Below are positions 21,138 through 32,208 of a stretch of DNA of 64,000 nt, one piece after another. Source of the DNA: Litsea cubeba (Eukaryota; Streptophyta; Magnoliopsida; Laurales; Lauraceae); assembly GCA_012931725.1 (NCBI GenBank), contig CM022949.1:7371529-7435528 (forward strand), given 5' to 3'. Numbering within the stretch: position 1 is the first letter of the stretch; each line of letters starts with the position of its first letter. Position numbers and translations under genes: made by a program. The notes under the pieces are model-generated. The model was not told where the DNA came from and did no database searches. It was given only the letters and a program-made list of their open reading frames with translations.

Positions 21138-21349
21138 TGTCACGACCCGAATCCAAAATTTAATCCTCCAATTCACTAATTTGAGTCTATTAGCTTCCAA
21201 ATCAATTCATTTGGCTTAATTCAATCTTCCAAGACTCATTCAACTCACTTTGCTCCTTGATCACATTTCAATTAATTAATCACACATTAATCAACAGTAA
21301 TCACAATTAATTAGAGTTAATCGTACTTAAGTCGGGATGGGGTGTAACA
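21138..21349. mobile_element. Short TRIM-like element or solo LTR (212 bp)
   Basis: The element starts TGTCACGACCCGAATCC and ends GTCGGGATGGGGTGTAACA, with TG…CA termini. Perfect 5 bp target duplications ATATC are at 21133-21137 and 21350-21354. The TGTCACGACCCG…GGGGTGTGACA termini are familiar from plant LTR elements. There is no internal coding sequence, so it is a solo LTR or a miniature (TRIM/SMART) relic. Confidence 0.75.
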
Positions 21350-22222
21350 ATATCTCTCTCTTTTGTTCATCCATATTGCGCAGATCAGGTGCACTCTGCC
21401 ATTTGTGACAATGGTTTTGGTTTTCTTGATGCATCGGCCATCTTTGAGTCCAAAAATAGAGAATGCCCGACTGCTTTTGACCTTGCCACAGTTATGATGT
21501 TCTCTCCTGTTTGTTGTTCTTAGTATTATTCAGCGAGTGAGAAACATTCCATGATTGTAGCTTAGATCTTGTATGTTTTAGCCCTGTTTTAGGCCCAAAA
21601 GAAACAAAAGAAACAAGAGATGGGTGATAGGTAGCTTTTGGGCTTGAAGCTTCAGATTGGGAATCTAATATTTTTAGCCTTTCAAAATGATAATTAAAAT
21701 GGGAATTTCAACATTGCATTTCTTTTGCTGTTATTTCTTGCTTAAAGAAACTGAAATATATAGGTTATTGAAAATTTCCCTTATCTTTCAAGTGTATGAT
21801 TCACAGCTGATGCCTTTCAGGAAACACTTCTGTAGTAATTGAAAAGGTTTAGTTTCATTTCATTCTTGAAGTGGTTCATCAAATTGTCTTCAAGGAGCTT
21901 AAATTAAGACACATTTATTTAGGGTCTGTTTGTTTTCGCTAGAATATATAGGAATTGAATTCATATAATTTTGCCATAAGTGGATCAAAAATGAAAATCA
22001 AAAGTGAATATAGCCCAGCTTAAGTTGTGTGTTTGGGATTTATGCTGTTACTATATACATGCACGTGCTAAGCTTGGACCCTAGTGGAAAATCATTTAAA
22101 TGGTTATTTTCAAATTTGATTGGTTCGAAAAATGAATAAAAATTATTTAAAATCGATTAGAAAATCTACTTTTGAAATTATTAAGAAATCATGAGAATCA
22201 CTAAATGCGCCCCATCACTTAG

Positions 22223-22421
22223 GCTTTGTTTGTTTGCATTAAGATGCATAATAACTCAATACATTGGGTGGCGTGAAATTTACAACAAAAATCATCAAAT
22301 AGCAAATTCTTTTGATTTTATTTCCATAAAATAAAATGTAATTTGATGCTTGTTTTTAAAAATTCACCTTTAACCTTCTCTTTTAACCACCCTATGTATT
22401 CCAAAGGAAACAAACAGATAA
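22223..22421. mobile_element. MITE-like element (GGCTTTGTTTGTTT ends)
   Basis: The left end GGCTTTGTTTGTTTGCATTA faces a right end which, in reverse complement, reads TATCTGTTTGTTTCCTTTGG. Inner blocks AATACATTGGGTGG and CCACCCTATGTATTCC also pair. No target duplication could be fixed. Confidence 0.45.
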
Positions 22422-22503
22422 TAGGTTGATATGGAGTCCGGTGAGAGCCAAAATGATAAGGTACATGTGAAAATTGGATCGAGATTTTTTACTATAACAT
22501 ATA

Positions 22504-22784
22504 GGGCTTGTTTCTTTACTAAAATTCCTGTCTAAAAAATTTATGAATTTCCAGACATAGTGATATTCTTATATGCTCTGCTGCACTTGAACAACTAAAA
22601 ATTCAACCAAAATACGAAAATGGTGGAATTCTTGAATTTCCAAGGTAATTTTAGACCTTTTATGTGACTGAAATTCCCGACTCTAAGTAAGAAATAAGAG
22701 ATTTATAGATATCAGGGACATCATGTCCCAAAATACGCAACATCTAGAATTCCTGTCAGGAAATCTAAGTAGAGAAACAGGCCC
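22504..22784. mobile_element. MITE, GGGCYTGTTTCTYTACT family
   Basis: The left end GGGCTTGTTTCTTTACT and the right end (reverse complement GGGCCTGTTTCTCTACT) are inverted repeats with two mismatches in 17. The next bases, AAAATTCCTGTC and TTAGATTTCCTGAC, pair weakly. Its outer ends match the MITE split at 5906-8099. The position is within 500 bp of the kinesin promoter. No coding content. Confidence 0.6.
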
Positions 22785-22983
22785 ATGATACTTGTCGAGC
22801 ATGTTTTTTTTTTTTGGTGGCCTGACCTGTGGGCTTTCTATTGGGCTGCATGGACTGTGGGTGGCTTTGGCTTTCTAATCCACTAAAATTTTTCCAACGT
22901 GCCCCATCCGTATTGGAACCCACTGGTTGGCCGATCCGGTCCACGCACGCAACAAACAACGAGCGTGGCTCGCACGTGCTTCT

Positions 22984-22992
22984 TATTTATAA
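22984..22992 (+). promoter_or_regulatory. Putative TATA box of the kinesin gene
   Basis: TATTTATAA precedes a CT-rich leader. A good donor (TTTCAG|GTATTT at 23161/23162) suggests a 5' UTR intron running to an acceptor shortly before the ATG at 24066, perhaps AACAACAG at about 24017. Confidence 0.4.
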
Positions 22993-24065
22993 GTTTCAAG
23001 ACTAGTGCTTTCAATCGATCAAAGAAGCGTCTTCCCGCCCTCGTCGCAGTCAGGCTCCTGCTCTTCTCGCCTCTGCCGTCTCTTCGCGAATCTCAAAAAA
23101 TCGAGAAGCGATTCAAAAACCCTAGGTCGTCTTCACGATCACGATCGAATCGAAGTTTCAGGTATTTTCACAAGCTTGATTCCTCGATTTTCTTCAAGAT
23201 CGCTTCGTACAATAGCAAAATCCATGGCATTCGAAGTGGAAATCACGAAATCCGATCCATTTCTGCTTTCTGGTCTCTTCTCAGAGAGTCGATTTCTTCT
23301 TTTCTGGAGAGAAATCTCGGTTCTTTTCCTGAGTTTCTTCCATGAATTACAGTGGAGATTTGCTAAATTCAAGATCTAGATCAGATTGAGCTTCTTTGAA
23401 TAAGAAAACTCTGTATCTCTTCACTATTCCTGTTTACTGTAGCTGCTCTATTACCGTTATTCTTCTGTTCTGTTGAGGAAAAACGTGTAATTCGTTTACA
23501 TCGTAGTGTGTGTTTATAAAATTCCATGATCTAGGCAAGTATGAGGCAGTTTAATATTTAGATTCTGTATTTCTCTGCAGTTTCTTTTTCATATCCAATC
23601 ATGGAATCTGTTTTACTGAATTTCTGCTGTTAAGTTGAGAATTGCATGCGGAATCTTGAAAAGAACTTCCACATATTCTCAGCTAGATTTTAGATCTGAA
23701 AAGGTAATGTTACTTTGATTTTGATCTTCAGTGGAGATTATCTTTTTCCACTGGTGCTATTTATTTACCAAACAATCTCTACAAGTTCCAGAAAAACATG
23801 AAGTCTAATCTATTTGATTTTAGATTCATCAGTAAGAGGTCCTTAAAAGCTAATTTTTCATGTGCAGCATTTTGTTTCTGGTACAATGTAGTGTGATTTT
23901 TTGTTTTCTTGAAATGATTGAGAAAGGGAACTAAGATGGTTCAATATCTGAAAAACTGAGGCTTTATTAGGAATTTTCTTTTTATCCGTTCATGACTTCC
24001 ACTAAATCTAACAACAGGGGTGAATTTTTTTTGCTGGGCTGCCGAATTCTTGTGAAAAAGAAGAC

Positions 24066-27000
24066 ATGTCAAATGTAACTGTCTGTGTGCGCTTCAGACC
24101 TCTAAATTCTAGAGAGAAGAGAGATCATGGTGATAACATTTGCATCCGAGGATTAGATGCAGAGTCTTTTGTATTCAAGGTATTTCCTATAAGTTTTGTT
24201 GTTTACCTTGGATCATGTCTTCTAAAAACACCCTTTGTAACTACTGCATTGGTGTCTGGTAGGATGAGAAGGATGGAGACTTCACGTTTTCCTTTGATCG
24301 CGTGTTCTATCAGAATTCTGCACAAGAGGATGTTTTTGACCATTTAGCAATGCCTATAGTTCGTGGTATACGTCCTATTTAATTTTCTTAATCTTACATA
24401 TAAAAACTGTTTAATTTTCTCAATAAAGTGATTATTTTAGATTCCCTTAATTTTACAAAATAAAAATTGTGTTCACTTGTTTATCTCAGCAATCTTATAT
24501 TACTTTGTTATTGTGGAATTCATCATTTATAACAGATGCAATGAATGCAATAAATGGAACTGTCATTACATATGGACAGGTAAGAAACAATTTGTGGGAG
24601 GCAATGTTCTTTGATTTGGGGTTTTTTCAGTACAAATTCCCACTTTTTTTTATTTTACTTTTTTCAAGAAAAATCACAGTTTAGTGGAGATTATGTGCAA
24701 TGAGCACTTCTCCAGTCCAGTTGTCCACAGCTTCTCCTGTTTGAAACAATTCTAGTAAAGAATTTATCAATCACAGAAGCAGGTAGTGATAAATGAAAGG
24801 AGTTTCACTGTTTCTGCTGTGAATGAAGTGGTTATGAGATTTTTTTTTTTTTTAGTATTTTCTGTCCATGCAGCGACCTTTTATAGGGTCTCACAAATAG
24901 TTGAAGATCTCCATGATTCTGTGGTTGGATTTGGACAGAGAAGTCAGTAATCAAACTGTCGCAATCCCATCCTTATATACGACTTTGGGAAAGAAAGAAC
25001 ATGTAAAGGAAAGAAAAAAAAAAAAAAATTCAAAACCTAAATCTGGTTATTAGAGAACAGTTTGTTGTTGGCGGTTTACATCTGCGGTCATTCTGTGACC
25101 CAAAGCATTACAGTGCGGTACTGGTGTATCTTTTGTTATTGGCTATAATTTCAAATGCATGCACATTTAGAAGAGCACAGGAAATTTTGAGTTGTCCACG
25201 GTCTGGAAATGGAACGAATAGAAACATTATGACACCCATATTTTTGTGGAAAAGGAAATGTCAGCAGATGTTATGTTAGTACCTTAACCTTTCTTCTATA
25301 GCTCTTTTTATTGACATGAGTATCAAATGGTTTCTTTGTGTCATATTGACAAAATTTTAATTCCAGTTATTCATTTGAAACAGACTGGAGCAGGGAAGAC
25401 ATATAGCATGGAGGTGAGTGACTGAATCATGTTTGTGGTTGGTCACAAAAGATAATGCTGTAGCCAAACTAAATTTACTTTTCATGCTTCAGCTTTAGAA
25501 TCACTGTAATATTGGTGACATCTTCCTGCTGAATCAGGGACCTAGTATTTCAGAATGCAATGGGCAGAAAAAGGGAATAGTTCCACGAGTTGTGGATGCA
25601 CTATTTGGATGCATGAGATGTGCACATGAAGGATCAAAATATACAGTGAAGTTGTCAATGGTATTATAAATAACGTTTTCTTACCTCGAACTTCCAGCAT
25701 TCTCACTACGTGCTTCTGTAATTGATAAATCTCTTTATGGTTCTTCGAGGTGGAGATCTATATGGAGCGAGTCAGGTTTGAATCTCTAGAAGGCTGTATT
25801 TGAAGTTGTTACCTTTTGAAGGGTCAATGACTGGATGGGTTTACTCTGATGATTTTTTCAGTTTTGAGGCAGAAAGGGATGCTTTCTTTACTTTAAACTT
25901 TAATTTCAAAGTAAACCAAGTCTTGGTTATTTTATTGTTTTAGAGACCTTTTCGACTTAGCAAAAGACAATCTACAGATCAAGGAGAGTAAGGCACAAGG
26001 AATATTTCTTTCAGGAGCAACTGAGGTTAGTGGCTCTTGCAAGCACTTTAGGTGGTGCTAGCCATTTCCATTGAACAGATCTATTATAGCTAACTATTGA
26101 ATATTTACCTGTTCTCTTTGGAATGTAAATGCTAATTTTCTTTTAGTTGCTTCTTTATATTGATATTATTCTTCTTGTAGAGTTACTTCTAATTTCAGTT
26201 TTGTGAAATTCCTGATTTTCAGATATGTATTGTAGACTCCACACAAGCTTTGCAGGCCATTGCTGTAAGATATAGCCTTTTACCATATTCATCTAGATCT
26301 TTTGACATTTTCAGTTTTAGAATCAGACTTTGAAATTGCAGGGTGGCATTGCTAACAGAGCTGTTGGAGAGACTCGTATCCTGCATTTTGTAGACGAATG
26401 AGCTGTTTATTTACACAGTGGGAACTAGAGGAGTCTTTTTCACATGGAGTCTTTAACATGCACAGAAATGAATATGGCCAGCAGCAGAAGTCACTGTGTT
26501 TATCTGTTCTCAGTTCAACAGGAATCTACTTATGATGGGAGGTAGATTTGTTATACCTTGCTCTTGTAGCAATTGTAGTCTTTCAGTGTAACTTGTTTCT
26601 TTGTACCTACCTTTTCAATTGTGCATTTGAAACTTCCAGAAAATCACTCACATTTGATCTCATGATTTTTACTGTTTTGCTGTGGCATTGGCCAACTAAA
26701 TGCATGCGGAACGGCTTTCTGAAATCACTTTTTAGTTTTAACTGTACTTTCTTTTCATCTGTTCTTTTCGAAAATTTTTCTTCATTTCTTTCCTAAACGG
26801 CATATTTTACCACCTCTCGACATCATTTATGGAGTGTCTGGACTGTGAGATTGAATAAAATGAGGAACATTTCCTTGACAGATGGCATCTTACTAGGTAT
26901 AGAGGCCCGTTTATTGTTTTTTATTAATTGAGGGCGAGCCTTGGCGCAACGGTAGAGTTGCTCCTTTGGTGACCTCGAGGTCACGGGTTCGAGGCGTGGA

Positions 27001-27292
27001 AACAGCCTCTTTGCAAAAATGCAAGGGTAAGGCTGCGTACACATGCGCCCACCCTCCCCCTACCCCCGCTTAGCCGGGGAGCACTTTGTGCACCGGGTGA
27101 GCCCTTTTATTAATTGATGCAAACGCAGAAAATGCATCTGCCTTCCCTGATTTTGATGCACCCTGCAGAGTGAGCCAACAACATAGGTGGGTAGCTTACT
27201 GTGCATTTCCTTCACCCAATGCCAAGTGTGCACTCAGTGTTTGCCTTCAGCAAATGGCATGCTGAAATTTCTTCTTATCGAGATGTTGCTTT

Positions 27293-27326
<34 letters not shown>

Positions 27327-29536
27327 AGTTGGGTGGGTGTGGTGTGGTGTGGGATGGGGATCCAGAACAGTCAGGGGTTGGATTGTGGGGAGATCCAAAC
27401 CAGAACAGTAAGTAACTAAGTATTAAACAATTACTATAATGCAAATGTTTTTATATAAAAAAAAGCTATTTTGATAATCTCAGATTGCAGTTTTCCAGAA
27501 AAACCCTTAAACACAGGAAAATTTCCTTTTAGTTGATTCGCCAAAGTATCACTCTTCGAACTCACATTATCGACCGTGTCCTTTATATTTCATAATTAGT
27601 CTGCCAACAAGCTGTAGAGTTGCAACACTTCAAAAGCCTTTTTTTTTTCTAGGATTTTCACATACTCCTACCTCTGATACCATGATAATAAACTCAGAAA
27701 TTCAAAAACATAGGCAAAGGATAGATTTGATAAACATTTCTTCTGTTCCCTATGTGGATCAACATCCTTCATAGATAGTTATATACTTCTCTGGTCAAAC
27801 ATCATTTTCTGAATGGAAATCATGATACCATCTAATTAGATAATTAAATCCCCTAATTCTTGCAACTAGTGTCTTCTAAAAACTAGGATGCTTAGCAGGA
27901 TTGAGTTCAGCATCAGTATATGATAGCTTTGTAACTGGTGACAGGGTAAAAATCGGAAAGCTTATTCTTGTTGACTTGGCTGGATCTGAAAAAGTTGATA
28001 AAACTGGAGCCGAAGGAAGAGTTCTTGAAGAAGCAAAGACCATCAACAAGTCCCTCTCAGCTCTTGGAAATGTAATTAGTGCCCTAACAAATGGTAACGG
28101 ATTGCATCTCATTCCATTTCATCTTTAATTCTTGTACTTATCTTTAATCCAATAATTGACATATAAAAAACTGGACAATGTTTGACTTAGAGAAAAAGGT
28201 TGTTCTTTAGATCGTCTAGACGAAAATTGGACTCATGTCATGTTTATTCTAAACAAAGAAAAGAGAGGAAAATTTTTTTTGGACTCGTTTCCTACCAAAT
28301 GTGGATAATTTGTGTCCACCAATTACTAGATTAAGATCATCTGTTTGGAAAATGCATGTTGCAGCACAACCATCCAGGTTTAATGGTCTAGTTCACAAGG
28401 ACGCCTGCATAATAATGATGGGTTGACCCAAAACTATTAGTACTATCTGTTGAGCTCATAGTAACACCTTTTGGGATTTATGTATTTGCAGGCAAAGTGA
28501 ACCATATTCCTTACCGTGATTCAAAGCTTACTCGTATCCTACAAGATGCTCTGGTGAACCCCTCTTTTTGATATTTTTATCTTCTTTAACTTCTTTTTGG
28601 AAACATAAAGGACAATCTCCTTTGATTTAAACAGGGTGGAAATTCTCGAACAGCGCTTTTATGTTGCTGCTCACCAAGCTCCTCAAATGCATCAGAGAGT
28701 CTGTCTACTCTTCGCTTTGGTGCTAGGCATGTTGGGCATGCAAGGTTAATATCAAACTTATAAATGGAAAATAAAAACTAACTGATATTTGTTGGCTACA
28801 TTGTAGAGCAAAGCACATAAGGGCATCATCACGAGTCCAAAGCAATGAAGACAAAGGCGATGTGAAGCAAGTCACCGAATATCGCGCAAATAGTGAACTG
28901 CGAGACAGATTGTTGAACAAGGTGCTATAGAAGTGACGCTAGATTGTGAAATGTATTCTAGCTAAGTTATATATTTTCTAAGTACACAACTACTGTTTTA
29001 GTTAAGGGTGAAGCTGAATGAAGACGACGTGAAGTTGCTAGAGGAGCTGTTTATAGTAGAAGGCATCGTATTTGATCCTTACCCAGTTGAAAGCTATGAA
29101 GTTGCGTATGACAATTTAATCAGTCAGACAATTTCATCATTGCAACAAGCTGTGGAAGAGCTAGTAATCACTGTAGATAAGGTACTTTTAATCTCACATG
29201 TAAAAGCTTTACATTTAGAGCATGTTGTAAATTGGGAAATCCTCTATATCTCTGTACTGATTCATATCCCGGCCACTGTGGCTACAGCTGAAGAGAGAGA
29301 ATAATGCTCTCAAGGTGAAAGTGGCAGCAGCTGAGAATGTGAATCTATGCCACATGAATGCCACAGGAAATGGCTCTTACTTGAGTGAGGTGTTGGACCT
29401 TTTTGGTTACTTGTCTTCATGGATTCGGGGTTCCATGGACCAGAAGTTTCAGAGAAAAGGCTACAGTGAGGCACTGACCATAGATAGGCCTGAGGATGGT
29501 AATAATAGTTTTTTGATGAAATCTGCTATCAACTAG
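24066..29536 (+). CDS. Kinesin-like motor protein, KIN-1 type
   Basis: Sixteen coding exons join in frame to 506 residues: 24066-24179, 24263-24365, 24536-24579, 25384-25413, 25538-25660, 25750-25775, 25944-26025, 26223-26264, 26342-26375, 26466-26541, 27945-28093, 28492-28553, 28635-28726, 28807-28921, 29002-29181, 29288-29536. The motor is N-terminal: SNVTVCVRFRPLN at the start, P-loop GQTGAGKT (86-93), switch I NMASSRSH (202-209), switch II DLAGSE (235-240), then TINKSLSALGNVI and IPYRDSKLTRILQDAL. A short helical tail follows (VEELVITVDKLKREN). Kinesins move along microtubules using ATP. Length, start and tail match plant KIN-1 as I recall it. Exon 13 ends at a GC donor (28727) or, 18 bases later, at a GT donor that adds RHVGHA. 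The intron at 26542-27944 carries a SINE and a G32 tract. Confidence 0.92.
26932..27104 (+). mobile_element. tRNA-derived SINE (Au-like) in a kinesin intron
   Basis: The body has a pol III A box (TGGCGCAACGG) and B box (GGTTCGAGG), then GTGGAAACAGCCTCTTTGC and GTAAGGCTGCGTACA, and ends in a short T run after CACCGGGTGAGCCC. This matches the Au SINE as I remember it. A perfect 13 bp target duplication TTTTATTAATTGA flanks it (26919-26931 and 27105-27117). Confidence 0.9.
27294..27325. repeat. Homopolymer G32 followed by G/T-rich tract
   Basis: 32 consecutive G on the plus strand, then GTGTGGTGTGGTGTGGGATGGGG, inside the kinesin intron and sense to transcription. Its length is likely unstable and may be inexact in the assembly. 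Confidence 0.9.
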
Positions 29537-30680
29537 ACTTCAATTTAGGATCTTTGGTTCCTCATTTGGATTTCTTTTAATTGGCTTATTTGTATAGACA
29601 CTCTAAAAAAGCATGTTTAAAATTTTGCTCCATATGAACATGTTCTGTTTTGGGATGCACTTATGATCTTTTATTACATACCTTATTGTTTGGGAAGATT
29701 AATTTGGTTTCTAATAGCAATGATTTGCATTCGGATGCATATACCTGCAACATTACACGCAATGGTGTTTGGGTAATACATGGTTAGTTTGGTTCATGCA
29801 TGTTGTCAGCCTTGTTCTTGAAATGCATATTAGATAAACCATGTAGCTTATACATATACGTGTATTTTGACTTTTCAAAGATGTGTAATATAAGATTACA
29901 GTTTATAGGCAATAGAACTACTCTTGTTTGATTTTAAATCAAAATCCTAAACTGTGTTATACATGTAATGTATTCTATTATTATCAATGATATGCGCTTA
30001 AGCTCTCACTGTATCCTTACCTTCTTTTTCCTTGAGATGGCCGCATCTTCTTCTTTATTGCAACCATTGGCTGGCTCTCTTACTGAAAGTCTGAAACATT
30101 GGGAGTGCATTTGGCACGCACTTGGATACATTATGTTCCATCTGGTATTTGGCATGCACTGCTAAAAATCACTGTCCCCCATTGCATTAACTCTAAACCA
30201 ATTTCACTCTAATCAGAGTTGGGTCACCATCTGACTGATCATGAGTTGAACTTGTGATTTGATGCCTTCCATTTTTTATTATCAACCCTTATTTCAAATG
30301 GTTATTTTGAAGAGAAGGGTCTCATTTAGTAAGAACATCGATCCCAATGTCTGCCATGGACAAGGATAATATCAATTGGAAGCGGCCCCTTCTGGATTGG
30401 GAAAAAGATGGATAGTACTTATTGAACACAGTTTTTCTTGCCATTTGGCAATTAGGAATGGTCATGGTGATTTTCTTCTAAATCTTTCAGCTTCAAATGA
30501 CAACTTTGGTTGTTTTGACGGTAATGATATGATTTTTGGTGAGTCTAAACCAACGATAATTGGCAGCTTTGAGAGGTCTCATATTGGGCTTATGGTAACT
30601 TACAAATAAATTGAACTGATGATAGGATATTTTATATCCAAGTGGAATAACATAATAGACTCTAAGTGGTCGTTGTTGGG
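29537..30680. other. Kinesin 3' flank and intergenic DNA
   Basis: The 3' UTR-like part runs through T-rich sequence with several AATAAA-like hexamers. A 77-codon plus frame (30376-30609) resembles nothing I know. The last ~80 bases belong to the internal side of the copia remnant. Confidence 0.4.
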
Positions 30681-30686
30681 AAGATA

Positions 30687-30698
30687 GCTCTGATACCA
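30687..30698 (-). promoter_or_regulatory. copia primer-binding site
   Basis: TGGTATCAGAGC on the minus strand, two bases after an LTR end …TTTCCTACA. This is the standard copia site complementary to initiator tRNA-Met. Confidence 0.75.
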
Positions 30699-30700
30699 CT

Positions 30701-31365
30701 TGTAGGAAAGCCTAACTCACAATTAAGGTGGACCCAAGACTCAAGGCAATACACTTATAGAAAATATATGCTTGACTATTTATTAATACAATTTATACAA
30801 ATGGACACATGACATACACAATCACACTCAAGACTTGCTTCCTCACTTCACGTGTGTACACTTGAACACACACTCACTCACTGGTTGGACACTTATACAC
30901 ACTTTGGCTTGCACTCCTCACTTGCACTCTTTACTAGCACTCTCTGCCTACTCGTACTCGGTAAATGAGGCAGCACTGTCTATTTATAGGCATCAGCCCC
31001 TTATGGCAGTGGAAACATGTGGCTTAATAGTAAGCCACGTGTCTTCATCATTTCCCATTCACCTAAGTCGGTGTATGCATAGATGGTTGGAGAGTGTATG
31101 GTTGGAGAGTGTTCCAGAGAGTTGGTGATATAGCTACCACTGTAGCTTCTAGAACTTGCTGGAGACAAGGAGACTTCCAGAACATGGTGGAGACAAGGAG
31201 ATAAATGACCATCTTGTGGGGCCCAGTGTTGCTTTACAGTCGTTTGGATGTTGACAAAACAGTTTGGGAAAACAAGCCGAGAAAACTGTCTGCACTAATC
31301 GAAGAACTATTGATATATATCTTTTCTGCTCTGATAAATATACACCCATACACACTCATACAAGT
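30701..31365 (-). repeat. Ty1/copia LTR remnant (outer border approximate)
   Basis: The inner end is fixed by the primer site at 30687-30698. A TATA box on the minus strand (CCTATAAATAG near 30980-30990) fits a U3/R/U5 layout. The outer end is tentatively the TGTATGAGTGTGTATGGG start at about 31365. No pol sequence is found on the internal side, so this is a truncated copy. Confidence 0.5.
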
Positions 31366-31683
31366 CCCTCAATATCAGTGTTGTAAGAGGGATTGATCCA
31401 TGGTTGTTTATGTGGAAGGGAGGTACCTCACCAGACACCAATGAGCTACCGATCGGTTGACACTTTTGATAGTTCATTACAACCTTCATTTTTCTGCACC
31501 CTTCTTTTCATCTTAGCAGGCCTTTAGAAGGTAATGAATTGATCTTTGAGGTCTCCTATAGTTGCATATCCTCCAATTGAGTGACAAGCATGCATGCTTT
31601 TAGTGATACAAGCCTACAACATATTTTAGTTATACAAATCTTTGATTTCTACACCGTAGGGCATATCCAGTGGAGTTTCTTTT

Positions 31684-31806
31684 GGGGAGTTCTATTGGCA
31701 TCGCAATAATCTCTCTAACCACCGTAAAAAAATAAAAAATAAAAAAATGAGTTTTCCTAAACTACCCTTTCCCTTCCCTCCTCCCTCCCTCTTCCACCCT
31801 CTTCCC

Positions 31807-31842
<36 letters not shown>

Positions 31843-32208
31843 ACCTCTCAGTCTCCGGCCGGCCGGGGCTCCCCCTCTCCCTCTTTCTTCCTCCCTCCCC
31901 TTCTATTTTCTTTCCCTCTTCTCCCTCTCTTCCTTCCTCTTCTTCCCACTCCTTCCCTCTCCTATTGTTCTCTCTCCCCCTCCCCCTCCCCCTCCTAGTC
32001 ACCGGCAGGGAGGGAGGTTCCGCCTGCTGTAGCCCGATCTCGCTCCCCGCCGGCGAATGGGAGGGGGAGGGGGAGGGAGAAGAAGAGTAGGGGAGGGACT
32101 GAGAGGGAGGGAGGAGGGAGGAGGGAGGGGTAGTTTAGGAAAAATATACATCTTTTGTGTTCTAGTGTGGTGGGGAGAGCAATACTTGTGGTGCCATTAG
32201 AAATCCCC
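31684..32208. mobile_element. MULE-type MITE with 9 bp target duplication
   Basis: Perfect 9 bp direct repeats GTTTCTTTT lie at 31675-31683 and 32209-32217. The ends are GGGGAGTTCTATTGGCATC and, in reverse complement, GGGGATTTCTAATGGCACC. Inner arms TTTTCCTAAACTACCC also pair. The centre is a pyrimidine-rich block with a C33 run (31808-31840) facing a purine-rich block (32059-32135). A 9 bp duplication points to Mutator. No coding content; open frames here are low-complexity. Confidence 0.8.
31808..31840. repeat. Homopolymer C33
   Basis: 33 consecutive C inside the pyrimidine half of the MULE-type MITE. Confidence 0.9.

Noticed and set aside
26932..27020. Functional tRNA gene
   Set aside because: A and B boxes are present, but the sequence does not close into a tRNA cloverleaf and continues into a SINE body with target duplications.
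31747..32002. Overlapping frames rich in Pro/Ser/Leu and Gly/Glu/Arg
   Set aside because: Low-complexity translation of the CT- and GA-rich arms of a MITE.
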